From the NCBI GenBank assembly GCA_900299005.1, contig OMID01000080.1, positions 1-36,452 on the forward strand: 36,452 bases of DNA, given 5' to 3'. The position numbers and the translations under genes were made by a program. The stretch comes from Oxalobacteraceae bacterium (GTDB taxonomy: Bacteria; Pseudomonadota; Gammaproteobacteria; Burkholderiales; Burkholderiaceae_D). The first letter of the stretch is position 1. Each line of letters opens with the position of its first letter. The notes beneath the pieces were generated by a model, which worked only from the letters and a program-made list of their open reading frames with translations, ran no database searches and was not told where the DNA came from. This document shows positions 1-7,660 of the stretch, piece after piece.

Positions 1-1195
1 CCTGATATCGGGCGAGAATCTCCACTGCGCCCCACCCACCCTCGGCACCCGGTCGGAATGAGGCATAGGGCTTCACCCCCCTAAAGGAGGCATCCTCTCC
101 GGTCAGCAACCACGAGGCAGCGAGCTGCCAGGCATCGTTCTTCAGGCTGTCAGATCTGGCACTATTTTTGACCGCCTGCTCAACCACCGCGTACTCCGCG
201 ATGATACCCAGCGGTCCGTGGTAGTAATACGCTTGCGGGGAGAGACGGTTGCGCTTTCCGTTGGACGTAGTCGCAGCGGCATAGCTAAAAAAGTTGTAGG
301 CCTGCCCTGGTGTTTTGTAAGAAGCCAGACCATTTGCGGCAGCGTTACTCCAGGTGCCGGCAATCCCGACGCCCAGCCCTGCAAGCGCACTTTCCGATCC
401 AGCCAGTGGCGTTGCAAAGATTCGCGCGGCGATATCTTTGCCCTGATTCTCATCCTGACCCGTGAAATTATCACCACCATCTCGCACGCCATTGAACACC
501 CCCAAAGCATAGTTGAGCTTTTTGTCTGCCACCTCTCCGTAGAGGGAGATGCCCAGATCTCGGTTGGGCAAAATATTGTTACTGACATAGCTGCGCTCAA
601 TGAATTTGATGTCACCGCCGCCCTGCAGGCGCTCGAGGCCGACAAATGGTTTGAATTTTCCGAATCGAAGTGAAGCCTCTGGATTGTGGCGGATGTCGAG
701 GTAGGCATCCACGACGCGAGCCTTGTTCTGCGCAATCCCCGAGGTGGCCGAGCCGTCACCACTTTCGGCGAATTCAGGCGTGAACCTGAACCCGTATTTG
801 CCATGCACGGTACCCTCGAATGTCGGTCGGATTCGACGCGCAAGGAAACCATCATAGACAGTGGCAGCCGGACCAGAACCCTCGAAATGCCGATAATCAA
901 GCTGAGCAAGGCCACGTAGCCTGTACTCAAATTGTCCATCTGCAGAACGGAGGCCAAATCCTTTGTCACTGGCAGTGATCACTGGCGTCGATTTTTGCTT
1001 CGCCGCTGCATCTTCTGCGGCGATCTCCTGTTTCCGATCAAGCACACGGATGCGCTGGTCAAGTTCTTCGATCAATGCCTTCAATCGGTTGATCTCTTGC
1101 TGGTCATCCGCGTGAGCGGGCAGCGCCGAGATCAGGCTGCTGGTAAGCAGTGCGTGCAGCAAGGGTCTTCCCAGCTTTTGGTAAGCAGGATTCAT
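1..1195 (-). CDS. OprO/OprP-type phosphate/anion-selective porin, 3' end missing
   Basis: Outer-membrane trimeric porin of the phosphate-selective porin O/P family, which lets small anions through. The reading frame is open from an ATG at 1195 to the left edge (about 398 codons), so the C-terminal strands lie outside the window. Visible features are a signal peptide (about residues 1-29, ending ALPAHA), a short coiled coil just after it (DQQEINRLK through about residue 65, typical of this family), then amphipathic beta-strand sequence with the family-like stretches DAYLDIRHNP and RFGKFKPFVGLERLQ. The Shine-Dalgarno is weak (AGAGAG before the ATG). It lies 103 nt downstream of the sulfate-binding protein gene on the same strand, so the two are probably co-transcribed; the porin could therefore serve sulfate rather than phosphate. 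Family assignment is firm, substrate is inferred. Confidence 0.88.
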   Translation of the reverse strand, partial: MNPAYQKLGRPLLHALLTSSLISALPAHADDQQEINRLKALIEELDQRIRVLDRKQEIAAEDAAAKQKSTPVITASDKGFGLRSADGQFEYRLRGLAQLDYRHFEGSGPAATVYDGFLARRIRPTFEGTVHGKYGFRFTPEFAESGDGSATSGIAQNKARVVDAYLDIRHNPEASLRFGKFKPFVGLERLQGGGDIKFIERSYVSNNILPNRDLGISLYGEVADKKLNYALGVFNGVRDGGDNFTGQDENQGKDIAARIFATPLAGSESALAGLGVGIAGTWSNAAANGLASYKTPGQAYNFFSYAAATTSNGKRNRLSPQAYYYHGPLGIIAEYAVVEQAVKNSARSDSLKNDAWQLAASWLLTGEDASFRGVKPYASFRPGAEGGWGAVEILARYQ

Positions 1196-1298
1196 TTAGG
1201 TTCTCTCTTGATATTGGTGACACCGGGCGATCGCCCGGGTCATGGGGGTTTAAAAAAAACGGTAGATCGGCAGGAAGTTGAATGGCCCGATCGGAGGG

Positions 1299-2306
1299 TT
1301 ATTTGCCCTGGTAGATCTGATCAAATATCCCCCCATCGGCAAAATGGGTGCGCTGCGCTTTACTCCAGCCGCCGGCAATTTCTTCAACGGTCAGCAGCTT
1401 CACTCTGGGAAATTGCGATGCATATTTTTTGGCGACCTTATCATTCGTCGGGCGATAGTAATTTTGGGCTGCAATCTCTTGCCCCTCTTCGGTGTACAGG
1501 TACTGCAGATAAGCCTCTGCCTGCTTGCGTGTGCCTCTCCGATCAACCACCTTGTCCACCACCGCAACAGGAGGCTCTGCGAGCACACTCAGCGAGGGCA
1601 CGACAATCTCCACTTTCTCCGGCCCCAATTCTTTGATCGCCAACAGTGCTTCGTTCTCCCACGTGAGTAATACATCGCCTATACCGCGCTCGATGAAAGT
1701 CGTTGTCGAACCTCTGGCGCCAGAGTCGAGTACCGGCACATTTTTGTACACCTTGGCTAGAAATTCTTGTGCTGATTTTTCATTGCCGCCCGGCTGCTTG
1801 AGCGCGTATCCCCAAGCCGCCAGATGATTCCAGCGAGCTCCGCCTGAGGTCTTGGGATTCGGCGTGATCACCGATAGGCCTTGACGCGTGAGATCGCCCC
1901 AATCCCGGATCCCTTTGGGATTACCTTTTCGGACAAGAAAAACAATGGTCGATGAATAGGGCGCACTGCTATGCGGGAGTCGCTTTTGCCAGTCTTTGGC
2001 GATCAGCCCGCGCTGGGCGATTTCATCAATGTCGTAGGCCAGTGCCAATGTCACCACATCGGCCTGGAGCCCATCGATTACTGCGCGCGCCTGCTTTCCG
2101 GAGCCCCCGTGCGATTGCTTGATTTTCAGATATTCACCGGATTTGGCCTTCCAGTGAGCTCCAAAGGCCTTGTTGAAGTCTTGGTAAAGCTCCCGAGTCG
2201 GATCGTAGGACACGTTCAAGATCGATTGTTCAGCAGCACCCGCAGGTGTGGACAACCACCCTGCCAATCCCAATACGATCCAGGCAAACGGTTTGAAAAG
2301 CATCAT
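1299..2306 (-). CDS. sbp: Periplasmic sulfate-binding protein of an ABC transporter
   Basis: Substrate-binding protein for sulfate (or thiosulfate) uptake, delivering the ion to a CysTWA-type ABC permease in the inner membrane. 335 residues, the usual family length. A signal peptide (residues 1-24, ending PAGAA) is followed by the family's conserved stretches: [12 protein letters not shown] near the mature N-terminus, the loop [30 protein letters not shown], and [14 protein letters not shown]. Two ATGs stand side by side at 2306 and 2303; AAGGAG (complement of 2310-2315) is 3 nt from the first and 6 nt from the second, so 2303 may be the one used. No permease or ATPase gene is adjacent; the next gene downstream is the OprO/P-type porin. 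Sbp and CysP cannot be told apart with certainty by eye. Confidence 0.9.
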   Translation of the reverse strand: MMLFKPFAWIVLGLAGWLSTPAGAAEQSILNVSYDPTRELYQDFNKAFGAHWKAKSGEYLKIKQSHGGSGKQARAVIDGLQADVVTLALAYDIDEIAQRGLIAKDWQKRLPHSSAPYSSTIVFLVRKGNPKGIRDWGDLTRQGLSVITPNPKTSGGARWNHLAAWGYALKQPGGNEKSAQEFLAKVYKNVPVLDSGARGSTTTFIERGIGDVLLTWENEALLAIKELGPEKVEIVVPSLSVLAEPPVAVVDKVVDRRGTRKQAEAYLQYLYTEEGQEIAAQNYYRPTNDKVAKKYASQFPRVKLLTVEEIAGGWSKAQRTHFADGGIFDQIYQGK

Positions 2307-2365
2307 CAGCTCCTTGCAAAATTACGAGTGAGCGAAGCTTATTCCGCCGCATGTCGCCTGTGAAC

Positions 2366-2415
2366 GAATACTTTTGCGCTTGCTTATGCGAATAACGCAT
2401 GTGAATACTTTTGCG
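2366..2415. promoter_or_regulatory. Direct repeats plus dyad upstream of sbp
   Basis: The 13-mer GAATACTTTTGCG occurs at 2366-2378 and again at 2403-2415, 37 bp apart. Between them lies the dyad ATGCG-N5-CGCAT (2386-2400). The block sits 60-110 bp upstream of the sbp start, in the gap shared with the divergent 570-residue gene, a position that suits a regulator-binding region. CysB is the usual regulator of sulfate uptake, but no CysB consensus was demonstrated. Confidence 0.4.
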
Positions 2416-2563
2416 TACGTCGCCCCCTGAGCACGGACGCTGATTAAAAGAGGTATGAGCCCTAGTGCACCGTGGATGCATCTCCCTGACCAAACAACCA
2501 CACCTCACAGAGCAGGGGGTACTAGGTTATGGCGAGTAACCGTAACCTCTGAGTAACAATCCC

Positions 2564-4276
2564 ATGAGTCCTCTCGATTCCAAGACATCAGCATCACCCC
2601 ATCCTTCTGTGGGCAGCCTGTCTCAGGGTGACACCCTGATGATGGGCTTTGAATTTATTGATGAGAAAGGCCATTTCAATCCAAGAAAAGTCTTGTATTT
2701 GGGGGCCGGGAGTGCCAAACAAAGCAAGGGCATCGTCGGCAATATGATCAACAAACTCCGTGAATGGGTGGCCAAGCGATGGGTGGAAAATTATCTTTCC
2801 GATGCAAAAATAGAATTTCAGCAAAAATCTACAGCACTGATTACGGCTATAGATAATTTATTGCTTGATATAAAAACTACTGGTCATATTTATCAGCGAG
2901 ACTTCACTGCCATCGCGAATACCATTGAGCTTGAAAGAAATCAGCTTGAAAAAATGACTACCGGGACCGAATCTCTAAACGATTCTCCTAGAAAATCACC
3001 GAGGACAAGATTACTCAACACTCAACAGCTTGTCTTCAATTACTATGATGAAAAAATTCGGGAAGCACGCATAAAGATCGAATCTAATACAAATCACCAA
3101 GTCTCACACCAATCAATAATCGATGCTTCGGAGTGGAAAAAAATAAAGGCTATATTGCCGCAAAAAACTTACGAAAAGCTGATGGAAGAACATGCCAGTG
3201 CAATACAATCCTCAAGTAAAAAGAATGATGAAGGCACTCCGGAAAAATCTCATATTGCCCCCCTTTCCTCCCACATGCTTGTAACCACCACGCGACCTGA
3301 ACCAATATCGTCGCAACGATCTGCATATGATGCCATTCGTGAAAAAATAATTTTTTTTGATGACCTCTCAGCGCCACCTCCCCGATTACTCTCTGAAATA
3401 ATCTCAAATGGATTTGTCGATTACTGCAAACACGGATACGCTTGGCTGAAAAACCTTGATTTGGACTCTCTTGAAAAATTTGCGTCACTACCAGCTAAAG
3501 ATTGGGAAAAATATAAAAATCTGGTCGACTCGGAAGAGCAGTTTAAAGAGTTAACAAGCAAGCGAGATCAACTTATGATCGACATAGAGAAAAGTCGCAA
3601 TGATCCCGAGCACACCCAGCATAGGCCCTATTTTGTGAACTCATCTCCTGAGAATTTGAGCGTTACGAAACCAATTCTGGCAGAAATAATTCCGCCACCA
3701 CCAGGGCACCAACCCAAAAAATTATCGTCACAACGATCGGCAGATGAACGTATTTATGAAAAAATGAATGAATTTGAAAAGCTCTCACGCCCGTTTCCCC
3801 CGTTACTTTCCGAAATAATCGCAAGTGGATTCTTCTTTTACTGCAGATACGGATACTCCTACCTGGAGAACCTTGATTTAGGTGTTCTTGAGAACTTTGT
3901 GTCAACCCCACCCGGAGCATGGGAAAAATACAGAGCGCTGTTTGACTCAGATGATCAATTCAAAGAATTAACAAGCAAACGAGAGCAACTTATTATCGAT
4001 ATGCAAAAAATTCAAGAGGCTCACGAACACACCCAGGATCAGTCCGAGTTAGTGAGATCACCTTCTCAGAATTTGAGCGCTTCCACCCTATTGGGAGCGG
4101 AACACATGTCGTCAGTCCCAGAGGAAAATCCAACAGAAAAAATTAAAACTTCGTCTAAAAATCGAGACTCAGCACTAAAGAAAAACAAGAAGAATTCCGT
4201 GAAAACCAAAAAGGGCTCGAAAAAAACCAAGCGACAGGCGCTACTCCAAAAGAAAAAAGCTTCTTTGATTTATTAA
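2564..4276 (+). CDS. Orphan protein with two 118-residue tandem repeats and Lys-rich tail
   Basis: Not recognised. 570 residues, no signal peptide and no membrane segment. An N-terminal part (1-248) rich in helix-forming residues is followed by two repeats that align without gaps, residues 249-366 and 388-505 (offset exactly 139), both opening SSQRSA and sharing LLSEII, LxNLDL, FKELTSKR and the closing NLS. The C-terminal 45 residues are very basic (runs such as KKNKKNS, KTKKGSKKTKR), which suits nucleic-acid or membrane binding. By eye the gene is about 40% GC, clearly below its neighbours, and is flanked by about 250-bp gaps, which points to horizontal acquisition. The ATG at 2564 has no evident Shine-Dalgarno; an in-frame stop at 2543-2545 limits extension, and the ATG ATG at residues 26-27 is an alternative start. 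A secreted effector, phage-derived protein or toxin are possible but unproven. Confidence 0.75.
   Translation: MSPLDSKTSASPHPSVGSLSQGDTLMMGFEFIDEKGHFNPRKVLYLGAGSAKQSKGIVGNMINKLREWVAKRWVENYLSDAKIEFQQKSTALITAIDNLLLDIKTTGHIYQRDFTAIANTIELERNQLEKMTTGTESLNDSPRKSPRTRLLNTQQLVFNYYDEKIREARIKIESNTNHQVSHQSIIDASEWKKIKAILPQKTYEKLMEEHASAIQSSSKKNDEGTPEKSHIAPLSSHMLVTTTRPEPISSQRSAYDAIREKIIFFDDLSAPPPRLLSEIISNGFVDYCKHGYAWLKNLDLDSLEKFASLPAKDWEKYKNLVDSEEQFKELTSKRDQLMIDIEKSRNDPEHTQHRPYFVNSSPENLSVTKPILAEIIPPPPGHQPKKLSSQRSADERIYEKMNEFEKLSRPFPPLLSEIIASGFFFYCRYGYSYLENLDLGVLENFVSTPPGAWEKYRALFDSDDQFKELTSKREQLIIDMQKIQEAHEHTQDQSELVRSPSQNLSASTLLGAEHMSSVPEENPTEKIKTSSKNRDSALKKNKKNSVKTKKGSKKTKRQALLQKKKASLIY
3308..4078 (+). repeat. 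Two diverged 417-bp-spaced coding repeats
   Basis: Nucleotides 3308-3661 and 3725-4078 encode the two 118-residue repeats of the orphan protein. Start-to-start spacing is 417 bp (139 codons), so the original duplication unit included the 21-residue linker. The copies have diverged at the DNA level but keep their length exactly, which indicates selection on the protein after an old internal duplication. Confidence 0.85.
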
Positions 4277-4531
4277 CCAGTCAGAGATGGTGACACTCAA
4301 GGCCCCATGAGAACCTATCTCCTTAGGTTGATGGCAGAGCAAGCATGCCGCAGACAGCAAAAATGTGCCGATGTGAAGATGTGCAGCAAAGTAATCGTAG
4401 CCTCACCAGCAATCTCAAGAGATCAACTCAAGAAGGCGAGGCGCAACCCGAACATCCCAAGGTCTCACCATTAAGTTTTAGCTGCGATCTGGCTGCTTTA
4501 TCTCAATGGAGCCCATGATTGAGTAGAAACA

Positions 4532-5425
4532 TCAGGCATCACGAATGTAGCGCAACATGACGGTATGATCTGAACCTTTGTCTAGGACATCATCCGCTGC
4601 CTTCCATATACCAAGGCATTGTGATGAAAATTCGCGCATCGATTTCACCTGACCCATGAATCGATTTGCCGTCTCCAGATCTTTCTTCATCAATGCCAGT
4701 GAAAACCCGGAATTGAACGCACCGTTCAACATGAATGCCTCGACCTTGTTCTCGGTCGTGTTGTTTTTGCCAGTCGATGCATTGAACACCTGATTCACCA
4801 GATGCGGATCGATGCCGAATTTTTCTGCAGCGGACAAGGCTTCGCAAACTGCCAGCAATCCGGCCGCAGAGACGTAATTATTCAACGCCTTGACGGCATG
4901 GCCGGCGCCTGCGTCACCGACATGAGTCGTCGTCTTGCCCATGGCCTGCAGCAGCGGCTGGGCGCGCTCCACCAGGTCAGCATCACCGCCGATCATGATG
5001 GTCAGTGTGCCAGCCTCGGCTTTTTTGACGCCACCTGAGACAGGCGCATCAATGAACCCTCTGCTGATCATCTTGAGCTTTTGAGCGTTCTCGCGCGAGT
5101 GGATGGGATCGGATGAGCTCATGTCGATCACCAGCGCGCCCGGCGCCATCAGGGCTGACAGCGCCGGCTCTCCGTGCCAGAGCACGGCATCCACTACCCG
5201 GCTGTCCGGCAGCATCAATATCAGCCGCTCGACGCCCTGCACCGCAATGGCCGCCGAGTCACACCAGATGAAGTCCTGGCAGTCAGAGAACTGGGCGGCG
5301 ATCCGGACATCGCGGTCATGACCTCGGACGGTGTAACCTGCTCTCATCAGGTTGCGGGCCATCGGCGCACCCATCTGACCGAGACCAATGAAGGCTACCG
5401 TGGCCTTGCTCTGGGACGAGTTCAT
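4532..5425 (-). CDS. 3-hydroxyisobutyrate dehydrogenase-like NAD(P)-dependent oxidoreductase
   Basis: Beta-hydroxyacid dehydrogenase of the HIBADH/tartronate-semialdehyde-reductase family, cytosolic. It oxidises or reduces a short 3-hydroxy acid with NAD(P). 297 residues, normal length. The Rossmann motif GLGQMG is at 14-19, the substrate loop DAPVSGG at 126-132, the catalytic lysine region GHAVKALNN at 175-183 (K179), and the C-terminal helical signature MKKDL at 246-250. The ATG directly follows the TGA of the upstream carboxymuconolactone decarboxylase-like gene (no gap), so the two are translationally coupled. Exact substrate (3-hydroxyisobutyrate, tartronate semialdehyde, a ring-cleavage product) cannot be read from the sequence; the neighbouring PcaC-like gene hints at aromatic or lactone catabolism. 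Confidence 0.88.
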   Translation of the reverse strand: MNSSQSKATVAFIGLGQMGAPMARNLMRAGYTVRGHDRDVRIAAQFSDCQDFIWCDSAAIAVQGVERLILMLPDSRVVDAVLWHGEPALSALMAPGALVIDMSSSDPIHSRENAQKLKMISRGFIDAPVSGGVKKAEAGTLTIMIGGDADLVERAQPLLQAMGKTTTHVGDAGAGHAVKALNNYVSAAGLLAVCEALSAAEKFGIDPHLVNQVFNASTGKNNTTENKVEAFMLNGAFNSGFSLALMKKDLETANRFMGQVKSMREFSSQCLGIWKAADDVLDKGSDHTVMLRYIRDA

Positions 5426-5803
5426 TCAGCTTTCCATCTCTTTGAAGGCTTCTTTAGCGGTGCGAAAGGCGTCGATTGCTGCGGGGACGCCACAATAGAT
5501 TGCCGCTTGCAGGAAGACTTCGCGAATCTCTTCCTTGGTCAGCCCGTTGTTGATCGCGCCCCGTACATGTAGCTTGAGTTCGTGCGGGCGATTCAATGCG
5601 ATGAGCATTGCCAGGTTGAGGAAGCTGCGGGTCTTGCGATCTAGGCCGGGACGGTTCCAGATCTCGTTCCAGCAATATTCGGTAACGAGTTCCTGCATCG
5701 GCATGTTGAACTCATCCGCGTTTTTCAGTGAGTTATCGACATAGTCTGCACCCAGTACGGCGCGGCGTGTTTCGAGTCCTTTGTTGAAGGCTTCCTTGTT
5801 CAT
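5426..5803 (-). CDS. Carboxymuconolactone decarboxylase-like protein (PcaC/AhpD fold)
   Basis: Small all-helical protein of the AhpD/CMD superfamily, 125 residues, the size of stand-alone PcaC. PcaC decarboxylates 4-carboxymuconolactone in the protocatechuate branch of the beta-ketoadipate pathway. The run LNLAMLIALNRPHELKLHVRGA, interrupted here as LNLAMLIALNR and HELKLHVRGA, and the following NNGLTKEEIREVFLQAAIYCG then VPAAIDAF match the PcaC-like pattern closely. It lacks an AhpD CxxC pair, so peroxidase activity is unlikely. It is the middle gene of a three-gene minus-strand operon: 75 nt after the flavin reductase-like gene and abutting the dehydrogenase. No pcaB, pcaD or pcaGH is present, so it may act on a different lactone. 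Confidence 0.85.
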   Translation of the reverse strand: MNKEAFNKGLETRRAVLGADYVDNSLKNADEFNMPMQELVTEYCWNEIWNRPGLDRKTRSFLNLAMLIALNRPHELKLHVRGAINNGLTKEEIREVFLQAAIYCGVPAAIDAFRTAKEAFKEMES

Positions 5804-5878
5804 GCGATCTCCTTGAGTGTCAGTGGTGTTTGGATCAGGATGCTGGTGGAATCCGCTGACTGCGTTGACTTTGCTGAT

Positions 5879-6547
5879 TCAACGATAGACACCATCCCAG
5901 GGTCCGGGTACCAGCGTTGCCGTGTCGCCTTTCTCGCTGACCCTCGGACGATTAAGCGAGAACAAGGACTGCCGATTGACCACCGCGTAGTCCATGTAGC
6001 CCAGTCGCGCCAGCGGCTCGGCCGCGGCGACATCAAACCTGCCATCGGTCAGATATCGATCGTCGATATACACGCCAATCACTTCGCCAAAGACAAGCCA
6101 GTAAGCAGGACCCGATTTTCCCGGTGGCGTGGGCAAGGGATCGATCTTCCATAGCCGGCACTCGAGCGCTGCCGGTGATTCGGCGACGCGGGGTGGCTTC
6201 ACATGCACCGATGCCGCGGGCGTCAGCCCTGCGAGCTGAAATTCATCGACACCGGGTTGGACAGGAGCCGAGCTCATGTTCATCGCCTCGCACAGCGCAT
6301 TACTGGCAAACGAGCAGACAAACTCGCTCGTGGCTTCAATATTCTTCAGGCTGTCCTTGCGACCCGCAGAGGAAAACATCACCATGGGGGGTCGGTCGCT
6401 GACAGCATTGAAGAAACTGTACGGCGCGAGATTGCGAATGCCCTGCTCGCTAATCGTCGATATCCAGCCTATGGGCCGGGGTGAAACGAGCGCCTTGAAT
6501 GGGTCATGGGAGAGACCATGGTCATTGGCTCGAGTGTCGTAGTGCAC
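5879..6547 (-). CDS. Flavin reductase-like FMN-binding split-barrel protein
   Basis: 222-residue member of the flavin reductase-like (DIM6/NTAB) family, which binds FMN and often supplies reduced flavin to a monooxygenase or acts itself as an oxidoreductase. Family features are the early SPRPIGWISTI block (residues 22-32), NLAPYSFFNAVSDRPPMV (about 39-56), the NIEATSEFVCSF segment (about 69-80) and a long C-terminal extension ending LVPGPWDGVYR, typical of the longer bacterial subgroup. First gene of the minus-strand catabolic operon; its start lies 239 bp from the divergent maiA start, so the gap probably holds both promoters. No monooxygenase partner gene is in the window. Confidence 0.85.
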   Translation of the reverse strand: MHYDTRANDHGLSHDPFKALVSPRPIGWISTISEQGIRNLAPYSFFNAVSDRPPMVMFSSAGRKDSLKNIEATSEFVCSFASNALCEAMNMSSAPVQPGVDEFQLAGLTPAASVHVKPPRVAESPAALECRLWKIDPLPTPPGKSGPAYWLVFGEVIGVYIDDRYLTDGRFDVAAAEPLARLGYMDYAVVNRQSLFSLNRPRVSEKGDTATLVPGPWDGVYR

Positions 6548-6695
6548 GCGCTCTCCTTGTTTTTATGGGGTGTCGGGCGTGTTTCGGTGATTGCCTGGTA
6601 TTTTAGCGGTACTGACCGCCAGTCACCGTCTGCGTTCCCACGCCAAGAAAGCGCTTCACTTAACACCGTCGGATTTCTCATTAATGACATCGCGG

Positions 6696-6774
6696 CAAGC
6701 CTTTGATGGGGCAGGCTCTCAGGTCGCACAGCGATGCTGGCTCACCATAAAATGGGGTTTTCTTCATTGTCTCC
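6696..6774 (+). repeat. Dispersed structured element, copy 1 (upstream of maiA)
   Basis: About 79 bp that recur at 21101-21178. The copies share a 21-bp identical core (6723-6743) and then CCATAAAATGGG. Three potential hairpins follow one another: AGCCT-N10-AGGCT, CAGC-GAT-GCTG, and CCAT-AAA-ATGG followed by a T-rich run. The element ends 12 nt before the maiA ATG. Because the gene upstream is divergent, the terminator-like last hairpin would act on a leader transcript of maiA itself. Confidence 0.7.
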
Positions 6775-6786
6775 CAAGGAAGCTTC

Positions 6787-7470
6787 ATGATCCCTCACCA
6801 AGATACGGAATCATCATCCGGCCCTCTTTCGCTGTTCAACTATTTTCGAAGCTCGGCCGCCTACCGTGTGCGAATCGCGTTACATCTCAAAGGATTGAGT
6901 TATGACTACGTTCCCGTGCATTTGACGCAAGACGGCGGAAGACAATTTCAGGAGCCGTATCGCAGCATGAACCCTCAGCGACTTGTGCCGCTGCTGGATG
7001 ATAAGGGCTTCCGTCTGAGCCAGTCACTAGCCATCATCGAGTATCTGGATGAGCGATATCCCGATCAACCCCTGCTGCCGCAAACGTCAGAGGCGCGTGC
7101 CCGCACAAGGCAGATTGCGCTGTCCATCGCTTGCGATATTCATCCGCTGCAAAACTTGCGCGTACTGAAGTACCTGACTGGCGAGTTGGGACTGTCGGAA
7201 GAAAACAAACTGGCCTGGGTGCAGCACTGGATACGGTTGGGTCTGGAAGCGATGGAAGAAGATCTCTCCCGCTCCAGCTTCACTGGCAGGTTCTGCGTTG
7301 GCGACACACCCACGATGGCAGACTGCGTACTGGTGCCGCAACTCTTCAGCGCTGCGCGCTTTGGTGTGGACACTTCATCATGGACCACGCTGCAATCGAT
7401 AAACGCCGCATGTGAAGCCTTGCCCGCATTCGCCAACGCACATCCGGGCAAGCAAATCGATAGCGAATAA
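6787..7470 (+). CDS. maiA: Maleylacetoacetate isomerase (zeta-class GST)
   Basis: Cytosolic glutathione-dependent isomerase converting maleylacetoacetate (or maleylpyruvate) to the fumaryl form in tyrosine/homogentisate or gentisate breakdown. 227 residues; members are usually about 210-220, and the extra length is a 13-residue N-terminal tail. The zeta-class active-site motif appears as SSAAYRVRIAL (residues 22-32; the usual SSCSWRVRIAL is altered in the middle), followed by the thioredoxin-fold MNPQRLVPLLDD and SQSLAIIEYLDERYP, then a helical C-terminal domain with DIHPLQNLRVLKYL. Shine-Dalgarno AAGGAAG lies just before the ATG. Neither hmgA nor fahA is adjacent. The 79-bp repeat element immediately precedes it and may control it. 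Confidence 0.9.
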   Translation: MIPHQDTESSSGPLSLFNYFRSSAAYRVRIALHLKGLSYDYVPVHLTQDGGRQFQEPYRSMNPQRLVPLLDDKGFRLSQSLAIIEYLDERYPDQPLLPQTSEARARTRQIALSIACDIHPLQNLRVLKYLTGELGLSEENKLAWVQHWIRLGLEAMEEDLSRSSFTGRFCVGDTPTMADCVLVPQLFSAARFGVDTSSWTTLQSINAACEALPAFANAHPGKQIDSE

Positions 7471-7660
7471 GCTCGCGGTAGCCAGGCACAAGCCGAGCGT
7501 CGCCGCCAGGGGATTGCCTTGGAGGCTCTATCACAATGCGCGCCGCGAAGCAGCGCGATCGCTGGCAAGGCGGGGACGCCGCAGACAAAGAGGTACGGCA
7601 AGGCGTCTCCAACGCGGCCAGCGGCATTTTGATATAAGGGCCTTTTGGGAATTCGGCAGA

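Noticed and set aside
142-969. 275-residue minus-strand frame overlapping the porin
   Set aside because: It lacks family similarity and lies in another frame of the OprO/P-type porin, which is open from 1195 to the left edge with a signal peptide and family motifs.
1223-1238. 16-bp perfect palindrome CCGGGCGATCGCCCGG between sbp and the porin gene as a terminator
   Set aside because: The T-run lies on the wrong side for minus-strand transcription and the loop is only GATC. It may be an mRNA hairpin or processing site, but a terminator is not supported.
932-1636. Long plus-strand frame across the sbp/porin junction
   Set aside because: It is antisense to two well-supported genes and has a low-complexity, Cys/Arg-rich translation typical of a shadow frame.
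7575-7607. Hairpin GGGGACGCC / GGCGTCTCC between maiA and the DUF2076-like gene as a terminator
   Set aside because: The loop is about 20 nt and no T-run follows on either strand, so only a weak secondary structure can be claimed.
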